From: an uncultured Bacilli bacterium
GTDB taxonomy: Bacteria > Bacillota_I > Bacilli_A > RF39 > UBA660
NCBI GenBank assembly: GCA_944329545.1
Contig: CALVIK010000006.1
Coordinates: 1-24,325, forward strand
DNA: 24,325 bases
Direction of reading: 5' to 3'
The translations under genes and the position numbers were made by a program. The notes beneath the pieces are model-generated. The model was not told the DNA's origin. It worked only from the letters and a program-made list of their open reading frames with translations, and searched no databases. Shown here piece after piece: positions 13,050 through 20,930 of the stretch. The number at the start of each line of letters is the position of its first letter. Position 1 is the first letter of the stretch.

Positions 13050-15509
13050 CTAAGTATTTTGATCACTTGTTACATTAAAGGCTTTTGCAACAAAAGGTTT
13101 CCAATAACCAGTATTTAAAGCTTCAGGAGTACTAATGCCTTTCCAACTAATAGTTGCTCTATTTCCAGATACATTAGCTTTAACATTAGTTACATCATTT
13201 AAAGTGGCATATCTCGCTGATACTTCAGTTGGTTGACTACTTTTCTTAAATAATTCTGTTGTTTTCATATCATCTGGTGTATTAGCACTTGGAAGCAATG
13301 GGGTAGCACAATATTTTTCGACAGTTACTTCGACAATACTATCAGGTTTTTCAATTTTGGCATCTGATTTAAAATAATCAGTAGCTACCGCTTTAAATAA
13401 TTTTGAGTTTTGACTTGAACCAAAATAATTGTGTCCTTTTTTTATGTTATCGTAGCCATACCATACAGCTATAGAATAATCTTTATTAATACCAGCAACC
13501 CATAAATCGTTTACGGCATTGCTAGGTAAATGATATTTTTTCATTGTATCTTCATCATAGTTAGTAGTTCCTGTTTTGGCGCCAAATTCAGCACCATTTA
13601 TATTACTGTAACGGCCTAAGGCACTTTTTCCAGTATCAACTAACATATCATAGACCATATATGCGGTTTCTTCACTCATAACTTGATTTTTTTCAATTTC
13701 ATTTTCATAAGTTTCTCCACTAGCATCAAATACAACTTTTGTAAAACTATGAGGTTCGATGTATTCTCCTTCATTGGCAAAAGCCGCATAAGCTGCTGCT
13801 ACGGTCATTGGTGATTCACCGGTATAACCACCAATAGCGTGAGCTTCGTGGAGTCTGCCATTAGAAACCTCAGGAGAAAGACCTAAGCCTTCAACAAATT
13901 CTTTAATTTGCGAATTTTTAACACTTTGGAAAGTTTTTAAAGCTGGAATATTACGAGAATCTACTAAAGCTTCGCGGATAGTAATAATACCTTTATATCT
14001 TCCATCCCAGTTATTGATTTCTGTTCCGTCACTATATGTATATTTGCTATCAATTATTGGATGATATGTATTCCAGTTGTTGTATTCAATAGCTGGACCA
14101 TAGTCATAAAGTGGTTTAGCTGTTGAACCAATTTGTTTTTTCATCATAGTAGCGTTATTAAATGATTTAGCGCCTTCACTATTACGGCCAGCTCCAACAG
14201 CTAATATTTCGCCGGTAGAATTATCTAAAGCAACAACACCGGCATCAACGCGGTCATTTTCCCATTCGTAATTTTCGCCATTCATTATTTTTGTAAGTTT
14301 GTCTTGTTTATCTCTATCCATAGTTGTATAAATTTTCATAGAATAAGAATATGGGTCATAACCGGTTTTTTCTTCAACTTCTACTGCAACAGTATCAATA
14401 AAGCCTTGATAGTCTTCATAACTGTTATGGGCACTTTGACCTTTAATAACAATTTTATCAACAGTCATTTTTTTAGCAATTTGATATTCTTCATCAGTTA
14501 TATAACCATGTCTTTTCATAAGACTTAAAACAAGTTGTCTTCTTTTTTCTGTTTGGTCAGGATTAATATTAGGGTCATATGCTACTGGTGATTGAAACAT
14601 CCCAGCAATCATTGCAGCTTCAGATAAATTTAATTCGTTAGCACTTTTACCGAAATAAGTTTCTGAAGCTTGTTCAACGCCGTAAGAGCCACTACCTAAA
14701 TAGTTTGAATTGGCATAAAATTCTAATATTTCTTCTTTAGTATAATTGCGTTCAATTTGGAAAATTGAGAGATAAATGTCAGTAAATTTTCTTTTAATAC
14801 CTTCAAAACCAGAAGATGTAGTAGAAGTAAATTGGTTTTTAGATACTTGCATAGTTAATGTGGAAGCTCCACCAGCATTTTGACCAAGTAATTGCCCAAA
14901 AGAGGCTTTGATGAACCTTGGGAGGTCAAAACCATTATGTTGGAAGAAACGCGAATCTTCAGTAGCGACAATAGCATTTACTAATTCTTCACTCATTTCA
15001 TCGTATTCTATTTTTTCGCGCATTTCAGAACCTAATCTTGCAAAAGAATTACCATCAGTATCATATAAAGTACTAGCTTCTTTAGTATATAAATTATCTG
15101 GGTCAAATTTTGGCGCCGTTATTACTATATATGTAAGAAAAGCAATTCCGGCAACTAAAATAGCAAGAAAAATAGATAATATAATTAATAAAATGATTTT
15201 TCCCTTTTTTCTTTTTTTAGTTCCTTGTTTTGCCATATTATCACCACTTTCTTCTTTTATTTTGTTTTTATTAATTTTTTCTTCTTTGAGATGGGGTTCT
15301 TTAGGTTTATTTTCTTTAGAGAGTTTTAGCTTTTTATTAATATAAGGTATTAACCAAACTAAATTTGCTAAAACAAATAGAATTAAACCAATTATTATAT
15401 GCCCAAGAATAGTTAATAATATCAAAAAAATTATACTAGCAATAACCGATATTTTTCGAATGGGCATTCTTTTAATAAATTTTATTATATCATTAATTTG
15501 TGCTTTCAT
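13050..15509 (-). CDS. ponA: Class A penicillin-binding protein (PBP1A-type), truncated C-terminus
   Basis: Bifunctional peptidoglycan glycosyltransferase and DD-transpeptidase, 819 aa from this start. Residues 1-55 contain an extra hydrophobic hairpin (about 19-53); a lysine-rich linker follows, then the usual signal-anchor (about 104-130). The glycosyltransferase domain has ATEDSRFF (catalytic E184), GGASTLTMQ and KRKFTDIYL. The transpeptidase has STAK (S462, K465), SRN (518-520) and KTG (645-647). From about 770 a fibronectin III-like domain starts but is cut by TAG after SDQNT. I chose ATG 15509, four bases after GGAGGT; ATG 15512 is too close. A second in-frame start, ATG 15236, has its own GTGGTGA site and would give a standard single-anchor PBP. 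It overlaps the recU end by 17 bp, the recU-ponA order known from Bacillus. Confidence 0.93.
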   Translation of the reverse strand: MKAQINDIIKFIKRMPIRKISVIASIIFLILLTILGHIIIGLILFVLANLVWLIPYINKKLKLSKENKPKEPHLKEEKINKNKIKEESGDNMAKQGTKKRKKGKIILLIILSIFLAILVAGIAFLTYIVITAPKFDPDNLYTKEASTLYDTDGNSFARLGSEMREKIEYDEMSEELVNAIVATEDSRFFQHNGFDLPRFIKASFGQLLGQNAGGASTLTMQVSKNQFTSTTSSGFEGIKRKFTDIYLSIFQIERNYTKEEILEFYANSNYLGSGSYGVEQASETYFGKSANELNLSEAAMIAGMFQSPVAYDPNINPDQTEKRRQLVLSLMKRHGYITDEEYQIAKKMTVDKIVIKGQSAHNSYEDYQGFIDTVAVEVEEKTGYDPYSYSMKIYTTMDRDKQDKLTKIMNGENYEWENDRVDAGVVALDNSTGEILAVGAGRNSEGAKSFNNATMMKKQIGSTAKPLYDYGPAIEYNNWNTYHPIIDSKYTYSDGTEINNWDGRYKGIITIREALVDSRNIPALKTFQSVKNSQIKEFVEGLGLSPEVSNGRLHEAHAIGGYTGESPMTVAAAYAAFANEGEYIEPHSFTKVVFDASGETYENEIEKNQVMSEETAYMVYDMLVDTGKSALGRYSNINGAEFGAKTGTTNYDEDTMKKYHLPSNAVNDLWVAGINKDYSIAVWYGYDNIKKGHNYFGSSQNSKLFKAVATDYFKSDAKIEKPDSIVEVTVEKYCATPLLPSANTPDDMKTTELFKKSSQPTEVSARYATLNDVTNVKANVSGNRATISWKGISTPEALNTGYWKPFVAKAFNVTSDQNT

Positions 15510-16068
15510 CATTACCTCCACTAAAATATAGTTTTTCGAGTATTTCAATATAATCTACTCGCGGATTATATTTGTCTTTTATTAAGTAGCCATTTTTTTC
15601 AAAAAAAGTTAAAGGAATTGATTTTCGGGTATTTGTCTTAATGAATTCTATTAACTTTTTGGCTGGCAAGAAAAAGGTTTTATTAATAGTAGTAAAACGA
15701 ACAATTAAAAAACCAATGCCACCATGGCGCATAATATTTTCTAGGTGTTTTATTTGATGCATATGAATATTATTTAAAGGGAAAATTGTTTTACTTTTTG
15801 TTTCTTTAGCTTCAAAGTCAATATATTTTCCTTTATATATTCCATTATAATCAGTAGTTGAAGGTGTTTTGAAATAAGCTTCTTTGATAATAGCTTCGCG
15901 CCTAGAAGGATAATTTACTTTAGCAATAGTAATGGGTGTTGGTTTTTTATAAACTATGGCTATATCATTACACCGATAATATTCATTAGCTAAGCTAATG
16001 TCATGTTCTAAAGTCATTCCTCTATTAGCATATGTATTATAATTAAATGTTTTATATCTTAAATTCAT
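15493..16068 (-). CDS. recU: Holliday junction resolvase RecU
   Basis: Resolves Holliday junctions in recombination and chromosome segregation. The 191-aa sequence has the RecU signature: YANRGMTLEHDI near the start, KKPTPITIAKVNYPSR, AYFKTPSTTDYNGIYKGKYIDFEAKET (split here by its catalytic D and E-x-K residues, a PDDEXK-like site), then PLNNIHMHQIKHL and PRVDYIEIL. It is full length. ATG 16068 follows GTGGTG. The promoter lies directly upstream with a leader of about 10 nt. It is cotranscribed with the overlapping PBP gene. Confidence 0.95.
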   Translation of the reverse strand: MNLRYKTFNYNTYANRGMTLEHDISLANEYYRCNDIAIVYKKPTPITIAKVNYPSRREAIIKEAYFKTPSTTDYNGIYKGKYIDFEAKETKSKTIFPLNNIHMHQIKHLENIMRHGGIGFLIVRFTTINKTFFLPAKKLIEFIKTNTRKSIPLTFFEKNGYLIKDKYNPRVDYIEILEKLYFSGGNDESTN

Positions 16069-16083
16069 ACTAACACCACTACA

Positions 16084-16111
16084 ATTATACTATATTTTGC
16101 ATAATTTGAAC
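16084..16111 (-). promoter_or_regulatory. Promoter of recU-ponA
   Basis: On the minus strand TATAAT (16089-16084), with a weak -35 GTTCAA (16111-16106) 16 bp away. The predicted start near 16077 lies in the GTGGTG ribosome site (16079-16074). Confidence 0.6.
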
Positions 16112-16239
16112 AGACCAAATTAATAATTTGTGAGCTTGTAGTAACGAATTTTTAAGTAAAAAAGGTTCTAATTTTTTCTAATATTGTCGAAACTAATGCG
16201 TAAATAATGATAAAAGGTTATATTAATGTTGGTGATATA

Positions 16240-16335
16240 ATGAATAAACAAATTATTTATAAAATGTTTAGGGAAACGATAGATGATGTTACAGAAGTAA
16301 AGATAAGGGTTTATAAAAGATTATTAGAACATTGA
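16240..16335 (+). CDS. Candidate 31-aa small protein
   Basis: ATG 16240 follows GGTGATATA (16231-16239), the same ribosome-site style as dnaD and the HAD gene. The frame runs 31 codons to TGA and encodes a basic amphipathic helix (opens MNKQIIYKMFRET, ends KRLLEH). I do not recognise it. It is not SpoVM or Sda. The -35 of the gpsB promoter overlaps its stop codon. A TGTCGAA heptamer (Spo0A-box type) lies at 16185-16191, but the same heptamer occurs inside two genes here, so it proves little. The rest of 16090-16230 shows nothing else. Confidence 0.45.
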   Translation: MNKQIIYKMFRETIDDVTEVKIRVYKRLLEH

Positions 16336-16360
16336 CAAAATGTTTTTTTTTTGAGAAAAT
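16332..16360 (+). promoter_or_regulatory. Promoter of gpsB-rnpB
   Basis: A perfect -35 TTGACA (16332-16337), 17 bp, and a weak -10 GAAAAT (16355-16360). Predicted start near 16367, 25 bases before the gpsB ATG. Confidence 0.55.
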
Positions 16361-16391
16361 ATAGGTGTTTATAAAGAAAGAGGGGATAATC

Positions 16392-16715
16392 ATGTATCAG
16401 GAAAGAATTATGTTAACACCTAAAGATATTTTGGAAAAAGAATTTAAAATTGATACGAGAGGTTATAGACCACAAGAGGTTGATAAGTTTTTAGACACAA
16501 TTATTAGCGATTATGAAGAAATGATTTCTATGATTCGCGAACTTGAACGCGATAAAAAAGAATTGGCTGAAGAGAATATGCGTTTAAAACAAGATGTCCG
16601 CACACTAAAAACTAAATTAGAAGTTGTGCGTGATACAACTCCTGGGGAAATTAACAATGCTGATTTACTTAGAAGACTTTCAAATCTTGAAAAAATAGTT
16701 TATGGTGATAAATAA
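16392..16715 (+). CDS. gpsB: Cell division regulator GpsB
   Basis: DivIVA-like coiled-coil adaptor that links PBPs and division proteins at the septum and lateral wall. Of 107 aa, residues 6-30 carry the membrane-binding and PBP-docking motif (LTPKDILEKEFKIDTRGYRP, then QEVDKFLD). A coiled coil spans about 35-75, and the conserved C-terminal trimerisation helix reads LLRRLSNLEKIVYGDK. ATG 16392 follows AGAGGGG by 7 bases; an upstream GTG lacks a site. Its known partner class (class A PBP) is encoded 0.9 kb away on the other strand. rnpB begins within its last two codons. Confidence 0.95.
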   Translation: MYQERIMLTPKDILEKEFKIDTRGYRPQEVDKFLDTIISDYEEMISMIRELERDKKELAEENMRLKQDVRTLKTKLEVVRDTTPGEINNADLLRRLSNLEKIVYGDK

Positions 16716-17066
16716 TATTTTGACAAACGCTGCATTTAATATAATGTAGAGGAAAGTCCATACTTGCATAACCTGTGATGGTTATAGTGATTGTGCATAG
16801 GGAAAAAATAACCTATGGTAGCTTTACGCTAACGGCCTTTTGATGCCTAAGTTTTTTAATATGGCTAGAAAGATAAAGTGCCACAGTGACGATGCTTTCA
16901 GAAATGAAAGAGTGAAACGCGGTAAACCCCGCAAGCAAGAAACCCAAATTATGGTAGGGGAACTCGGTAGATAAGAAGCAGAATTATCGCCGAGACTGCT
17001 TTATAGCGGTAGATAAATGTTTGTCGCCTAGTAATAGGAACAGAATATGGCTTATAAAATATTATT
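16711..17066 (+). ncRNA. rnpB: RNase P RNA (bacterial type B)
   Basis: Catalytic RNA that matures tRNA 5' ends. Universally conserved parts are present: GAGGAAAGTCC (from 16749), AAGTGCCACAGTGACG, GTGAAACGCGGTAAACCCC with CAAGAAACCCAAAT and GGTAGGGGAAC, and the 3' ATGGCTTATA. The P1 helix is an exact 11-bp pairing of 16711-16721 with 17056-17066, which fixes the ends. The 5' strand of P1 overlaps the gpsB stop codon. No promoter is evident just upstream, so it is probably processed from the gpsB transcript. The TTGACA and TATAAT at 16720-16745 lie inside the RNA with a 14-bp gap and cannot start it. Confidence 0.96.
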
Positions 17067-17088
17067 TTGATTATAAAGGAGAAAGAAT

Positions 17089-17556
17089 ATGAAAGAAATC
17101 GGTGAAAAGTTAAAAGAAGCCCGAGAGAGTATTGGCATTTCAATAGAAGAAGCTGCCGAGGACTTAAAAATTAGACCATCACAAATAGAAAATTTAGAAC
17201 AAGGTAATAGTGATGCATTCAACGATCTTTTTTATTTAAAATATTTTATTCGTGATTATGCTAAATATTTAGGACTCGACAAAGAAGATTTGGTGGACGA
17301 ATTTAACGAATATTTATTTGATTATACTTCAAAACTTTCTTTAGAAGATATAAAAAATGCTAAAAAAGGCAAAACTAAAACTAAAACGATAAAATCACCT
17401 TATACTATGGAATATAAATCAAAACTTTCGTGGTTACCACTTGTGATTTATGGTGTTATTATTGTCGCTATTCTTGTCATTGCTTATGTAGTAATAAATT
17501 TGAATAGTGAAGATGATGATTTTATCGAAGGTGCGATTGTCGAAACTAGCAAGTAG
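17089..17556 (+). CDS. RodZ-like membrane-anchored helix-turn-helix protein
   Basis: A 155-aa protein with an N-terminal HTH_25 domain (residues 1-70: EIGEKLKEARESIGISIEEA, then DLKIRPSQIENLEQG and FYLKYFIRDYAKYLGLD), a basic linker, and one transmembrane helix at about 119-142. This is the cytoplasmic-plus-anchor part of RodZ/YmfM, which tethers MreB in elongation. The extracytoplasmic domain of RodZ is almost absent (only about 12 residues remain), a shortened form. The ATG follows AAAGGAG. Position directly before pgsA matches the ymfM-pgsA-recA order in B. subtilis. It begins 22 bases after rnpB. Confidence 0.85.
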   Translation: MKEIGEKLKEARESIGISIEEAAEDLKIRPSQIENLEQGNSDAFNDLFYLKYFIRDYAKYLGLDKEDLVDEFNEYLFDYTSKLSLEDIKNAKKGKTKTKTIKSPYTMEYKSKLSWLPLVIYGVIIVAILVIAYVVINLNSEDDDFIEGAIVETSK

Positions 17557-17564
17557 GAGGAATT

Positions 17565-18167
17565 ATGAATTTACCCAACAAACTAACAATGATTAGAATA
17601 TTTTTAACTTTTATCATTATTTTTATTTTATTGTTCCCATTTTCCGCAATGGGTATTACAATACCACAAATTTTTGTCAATGAATCAATTGTTATCGATA
17701 TTAGATATCCAATAGCGGCTATTTTATTTGCTTTAGCTTCTATTACTGATTTTATTGATGGAAAAATTGCTCGTAAATATAATATGATAACTGATTTTGG
17801 CAAAATGATGGATGCAATTGCTGATAAAATTTTAGTTAATTCGCTATTAATTATTTTATGTGCGCAAGGTTTTATCCATCCGATTATTCCGGTTATAATT
17901 ATTTTAAGAGATACTATCGTTAATTCAATTAAGATGGCTGCTGGTAACGCTGGTAAGGTAGTCGCAGCTATTATGCTTGGCAAAGTAAAAACAGCTTGTT
18001 TAATGATTGGTATTGTTCTTACTTTAATTTATAATATGCCATTTGAATTATGGAATTTAAGAATTGCTGATTTCTTATTAGTTGTAGCGGCTGTTTTATC
18101 GGTAGTTTCAGGAATTCAGTATTATAGTCTTAATAAAGAATATGTCTTTAAAAAAGGTGAAATGTAA
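17565..18167 (+). CDS. pgsA: CDP-diacylglycerol-glycerol-3-phosphate 3-phosphatidyltransferase
   Basis: Makes phosphatidylglycerol phosphate from CDP-diacylglycerol and glycerol 3-phosphate, the committed step to phosphatidylglycerol. The CDP-alcohol phosphotransferase motif D-x2-DG-x2-AR-x8-G-x3-D-x3-D is complete, from DFIDGKIAR (about residues 66-74) to DFGKMMDAIAD. The protein is hydrophobic with several membrane helices and starts with the usual NLPNKLTMIRI; 200 aa is typical. The ATG follows AGTAGGAGG by 5 bases, 8 bases after the RodZ-like gene, so the two are cotranscribed. Its substrate would come from the Tam41-type enzyme at 1606. Confidence 0.95.
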   Translation: MNLPNKLTMIRIFLTFIIIFILLFPFSAMGITIPQIFVNESIVIDIRYPIAAILFALASITDFIDGKIARKYNMITDFGKMMDAIADKILVNSLLIILCAQGFIHPIIPVIIILRDTIVNSIKMAAGNAGKVVAAIMLGKVKTACLMIGIVLTLIYNMPFELWNLRIADFLLVVAAVLSVVSGIQYYSLNKEYVFKKGEM

Positions 18168-18172
18168 TTTTT

Positions 18173-18184
18173 GAACAAATGTTC
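18173..18184 (+). promoter_or_regulatory. LexA (SOS) box upstream of recA
   Basis: GAACAAATGTTC is a perfect GAAC-N4-GTTC operator of the Gram-positive LexA/DinR type, 10 bp before the recA -35. It implies SOS control by a LexA encoded outside the window. Confidence 0.85.
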
Positions 18185-18194
18185 GCAAAAAAGC

Positions 18195-18223
18195 TTGACA
18201 ACCTTTTTTTTTTACTATACAAT
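18195..18223 (+). promoter_or_regulatory. Promoter of recA
   Basis: TTGACA (18195-18200), 17 bp, TACAAT (18218-18223); predicted start about 18230. Confidence 0.85.
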
Positions 18224-18254
18224 TGTATTGTAGGAGTTAGAAAGGAAAATGAAA

Positions 18255-19262
18255 ATGGCAAAAAAAACAGAAACCGATCAAAATTTAAAACAAGTTTTAT
18301 CTGATATAGAAAAGCAATTTGGCAAAGGATCAATAATGCGCTTAGGAGATAATGAAAAAAGAGAAATTGATGTTATCTCTAGCGGCAGCATTTCTTTGGA
18401 TATTGCTTTAGGGATTGGTGGTTATCCTAAAGGAAGAATTATTGAAATATATGGTCCTGAATCAAGTGGTAAAACTACTTTTGCGTTGCACGCAATTGCT
18501 GAGGCGCAAAAAGCTGGTGGGAAAGCGGCGTTTATCGATGCTGAAAATTCGTTAGATCCACAATATGCTGCGAGACTTGGGGTTGATACCAATGAACTTT
18601 TATTATCACAGCCAGATAACGGTGAACAAGCTTTAGAAATAGCTGAAGCTTTAGTGAGAAGTGGCGCTATTAGCGTTATTGTTATTGATTCTGTAGCAGC
18701 TTTAGTACCACAAGCGGAAATTGAAGGTGAAATGGGCGATTCTCATGTGGGACTTCAAGCAAGACTTATGAGTCAAGCTTTGCGAAAACTAGCGGGAATT
18801 ATTAATAAAACTGGTACAGTGGCAATTTTTATCAATCAGCTTCGAGAAAAAGTAGGAGTGATGTTTGGTAATCCTGAAGTTACACCTGGTGGTAGAGCTT
18901 TGAAGTTTTATTCATCTATTCGTTTAGATATTCGCCGTAGCGAACAAATTAAAATGGGTTCAGATATTATTGGCAATAAAACTAAAGTTAAAGTTGTAAA
19001 AAATAAAATGGCGCCACCTTTTAAAACTTGTGAAATAGATATTATGTATGGTACGGGGATTTCTTTAGAGGGTGAAATCGTTGATTTAGGAACTGAAATT
19101 AATGTTTTAGAAAAAGCGGGAGCTTGGTATTCTTATGGCGGTGAAAAGATAGGTCAAGGGAAAGAAAATGTCAAAGAATATTTAAAAAATAACCCTAAAG
19201 TTAAAGAAGAAATTCTTAAGAAGATTAGGAAATATTATCAAATTGATACAAAGGGATGCTGA
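18255..19262 (+). CDS. recA: Recombinase RecA
   Basis: ATP-dependent strand-exchange protein and coprotease for LexA. Walker A is GPESSGKTT (about residues 65-73), Walker B VIVIDSVAAL, the L1 region carries EGEMGDSHVGLQARLMSQALRK in two conserved blocks, and NQLREKVGVMFGNPE leads into L2. The length (335 aa) is normal, with a short C-terminal tail. The otherwise near-invariant DAEHALDP reads DAENSLDP here. ATG 18255 lies 8 bases after AAAGGA; ATG 18249 would add Met-Lys but is only 2 bases from it. SOS box and strong promoter precede it. cinA, found between pgsA and recA in B. subtilis, is absent. Confidence 0.98.
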   Translation: MAKKTETDQNLKQVLSDIEKQFGKGSIMRLGDNEKREIDVISSGSISLDIALGIGGYPKGRIIEIYGPESSGKTTFALHAIAEAQKAGGKAAFIDAENSLDPQYAARLGVDTNELLLSQPDNGEQALEIAEALVRSGAISVIVIDSVAALVPQAEIEGEMGDSHVGLQARLMSQALRKLAGIINKTGTVAIFINQLREKVGVMFGNPEVTPGGRALKFYSSIRLDIRRSEQIKMGSDIIGNKTKVKVVKNKMAPPFKTCEIDIMYGTGISLEGEIVDLGTEINVLEKAGAWYSYGGEKIGQGKENVKEYLKNNPKVKEEILKKIRKYYQIDTKGC

Positions 19263-19277
19263 AAAGCATTCTTTTTT
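19254..19277 (+). terminator. Terminator of recA, containing its stop codon
   Basis: GGATGCT (19254-19260), loop GAAA, AGCATTC (19265-19271; one G-U pair), six T. The TGA stop spans the stem-loop junction. Confidence 0.85.
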
Positions 19278-19281
19278 AGAC

Positions 19282-19310
19282 TTGACTAATTGCTATTTCC
19301 CCGATACAAT
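19282..19310 (+). promoter_or_regulatory. Promoter of rny
   Basis: TTGACT (19282-19287), 17 bp, TACAAT (19305-19310); start near 19317, leader about 35 nt. Confidence 0.8.
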
Positions 19311-19351
19311 ATAATTGGTAAATAATTTTACCAAAACATGGAGGTAGTCAT

Positions 19352-20905
19352 ATGAATAGTACTATATTCTCCATTTTGCTAGTTTTAATAGGACTTTTTG
19401 TTGGCATTATTATTATGTTAATAATTAACCAAATAAAATTGTTTTTAGCAATAAAAAAAGCAACAATTATTGTTGATGATGCCAAAAAAGAAGCAGATAA
19501 ATTAAAAAAAGATAGCATACTAGAAGCTAAGGAAGAAACGCAAAAATTAAAAAATGAAGCTGAAAAAGAAATAAAAGAAAAAAAACAAGAAGTAAAAGAT
19601 TCCGAAGCACGGTTGTTAGTGCGTGAAGAAAACATCGATAGAAGAGATCAAACTTTACAAAATCGCGAGCAACTATTAGATGCTAAAGAAGAAAATTTAT
19701 TAAAAGAACAAAAAGAAATTCAAAAACAGCAAGTGGAGCTGGAAAAAACAAAAGAAAAACAAATAAAATTGCTCGAGAAAATTGCTGGATATTCAAAAAA
19801 AGAAGCTAAAACATTAATCATGCAAAAAGTTGAAAAAATGATGGATGAAGAAATTGCTATGTATATTAAAGACAGGGAAACTGCTGCTAAATTAGAAGCT
19901 GATAGAAACGCTAAAGAAGTACTTGTATCTTCAATGCAAAGATATGCAGCTAATGTAGCGGGAGAACAAACTGTTACGGTGGCTGAACTTCCTAACGACG
20001 ATATGAAAGGAAGAATTATCGGCAGGGAAGGCCGAAATATTCGAACGATTGAAGCTGTTACAGGTGTTGATTTAATTATTGATGATACGCCAGAAGCGAT
20101 TGTTTTATCGAGTTTTGATCCTTATAGAAGGGAAATTGCTAGAGAAACACTAGAAGCTTTAATCAAAGATGGACGCATTCATCCAGGAAGAATTGAGGAA
20201 GTTTACAATAAAACTGTAGAAGAAATGAATAATAAAATTTTAGAATATGGCAACAGTGCATTGTTTGAACTAGGCATTTCGAAAATGGATTCGCATATTG
20301 TAGAGCTTTTAGGAAAATTAAAATATCGAACTAGTTATGGTCAAAATGCTTTAAACCATTCTATTGAAGTTGCTAATTTAGCAGGTTTAATGGCGGCGGA
20401 AATTGGCGAAAATGTTAGTTTGGCTAAAAGAGTTGGACTTTTGCATGATATTGGTAAGGCTATTGATCACGAAGTTGAAGGAACTCATGTAGAACTTGGT
20501 GTTAATATTGCTCGCAAATATGGTGAAAGTGAGGAAGTTATTAATGCAATAGCTTCACATCATGGAGATATAGAGCCTAATAATATTATATCTGTTTTAG
20601 TTTCAATTGCTGATGCCCTATCAGCTTCAAGGCCAGGTGCGCGTAATGATTCTTTAGAAAACTATATCCAAAGACTTACTGATTTAGAAAATGTGGCTAA
20701 AGAATTTTCTGGTGTCGAAAAAGTATTTGCTATGCAGGCTGGTAGAGAACTTAGAGTTGTTGTTAAACCTGAAGAAATTGATGATTTATCAAGTGTTAAA
20801 ATGGCTCATGAAATTAAAAATAAAATTGAAGAAACTTTGCAATATCCAGGAACGATAAAAGTTGTCGTTATTAGGGAAACTAGAGCAATTGAAGAAGCTA
20901 AATAG
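19352..20905 (+). CDS. rny: Ribonuclease Y
   Basis: Membrane-anchored endoribonuclease that initiates mRNA decay in Firmicutes. One N-terminal transmembrane helix (about residues 4-28) leads into a long Lys/Glu-rich coiled coil (about 35-190). A KH domain follows with GRIIGREGRNIR at about 222-233, and the HD domain has LLHDIGKAIDHE (the HD metal site) and ASHHGD. At 517 aa it is full length. The ATG follows GGAGGT by 6 bases. Order recA-rny matches Bacillus, without the intervening pbpX. Confidence 0.97.
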   Translation: MNSTIFSILLVLIGLFVGIIIMLIINQIKLFLAIKKATIIVDDAKKEADKLKKDSILEAKEETQKLKNEAEKEIKEKKQEVKDSEARLLVREENIDRRDQTLQNREQLLDAKEENLLKEQKEIQKQQVELEKTKEKQIKLLEKIAGYSKKEAKTLIMQKVEKMMDEEIAMYIKDRETAAKLEADRNAKEVLVSSMQRYAANVAGEQTVTVAELPNDDMKGRIIGREGRNIRTIEAVTGVDLIIDDTPEAIVLSSFDPYRREIARETLEALIKDGRIHPGRIEEVYNKTVEEMNNKILEYGNSALFELGISKMDSHIVELLGKLKYRTSYGQNALNHSIEVANLAGLMAAEIGENVSLAKRVGLLHDIGKAIDHEVEGTHVELGVNIARKYGESEEVINAIASHHGDIEPNNIISVLVSIADALSASRPGARNDSLENYIQRLTDLENVAKEFSGVEKVFAMQAGRELRVVVKPEEIDDLSSVKMAHEIKNKIEETLQYPGTIKVVVIRETRAIEEAK

Positions 20906-20917
20906 GCTTCTTTTTTT
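20892..20917 (+). terminator. Terminator of rny, containing its stop codon
   Basis: AAGAAGC (20892-20898) pairs with GCTTCTT (20906-20912) around a loop that ends with the TAG stop; the T-run reaches 20917. Confidence 0.85.
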
Positions 20918-20930
20918 ACTTGGAAAAATA

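Noticed and set aside
16185..16191. TGTCGAA as a Spo0A binding site
   Set aside because: A perfect heptamer, but the same heptamer occurs within coding sequence of the RodZ-like gene and rny, so a single copy is not evidence.
16720..16745. TTGACA and TATAAT after gpsB as an rnpB promoter
   Set aside because: The spacer is only 14 bp and both boxes lie inside the RNA as fixed by the P1 helix and the conserved CGCTGCA start region.
18218..18227. TACAATTGTA palindrome at the recA -10 as an operator
   Set aside because: It is explained by the -10 sequence itself in AT-rich DNA; the clear operator is the LexA box at 18173.
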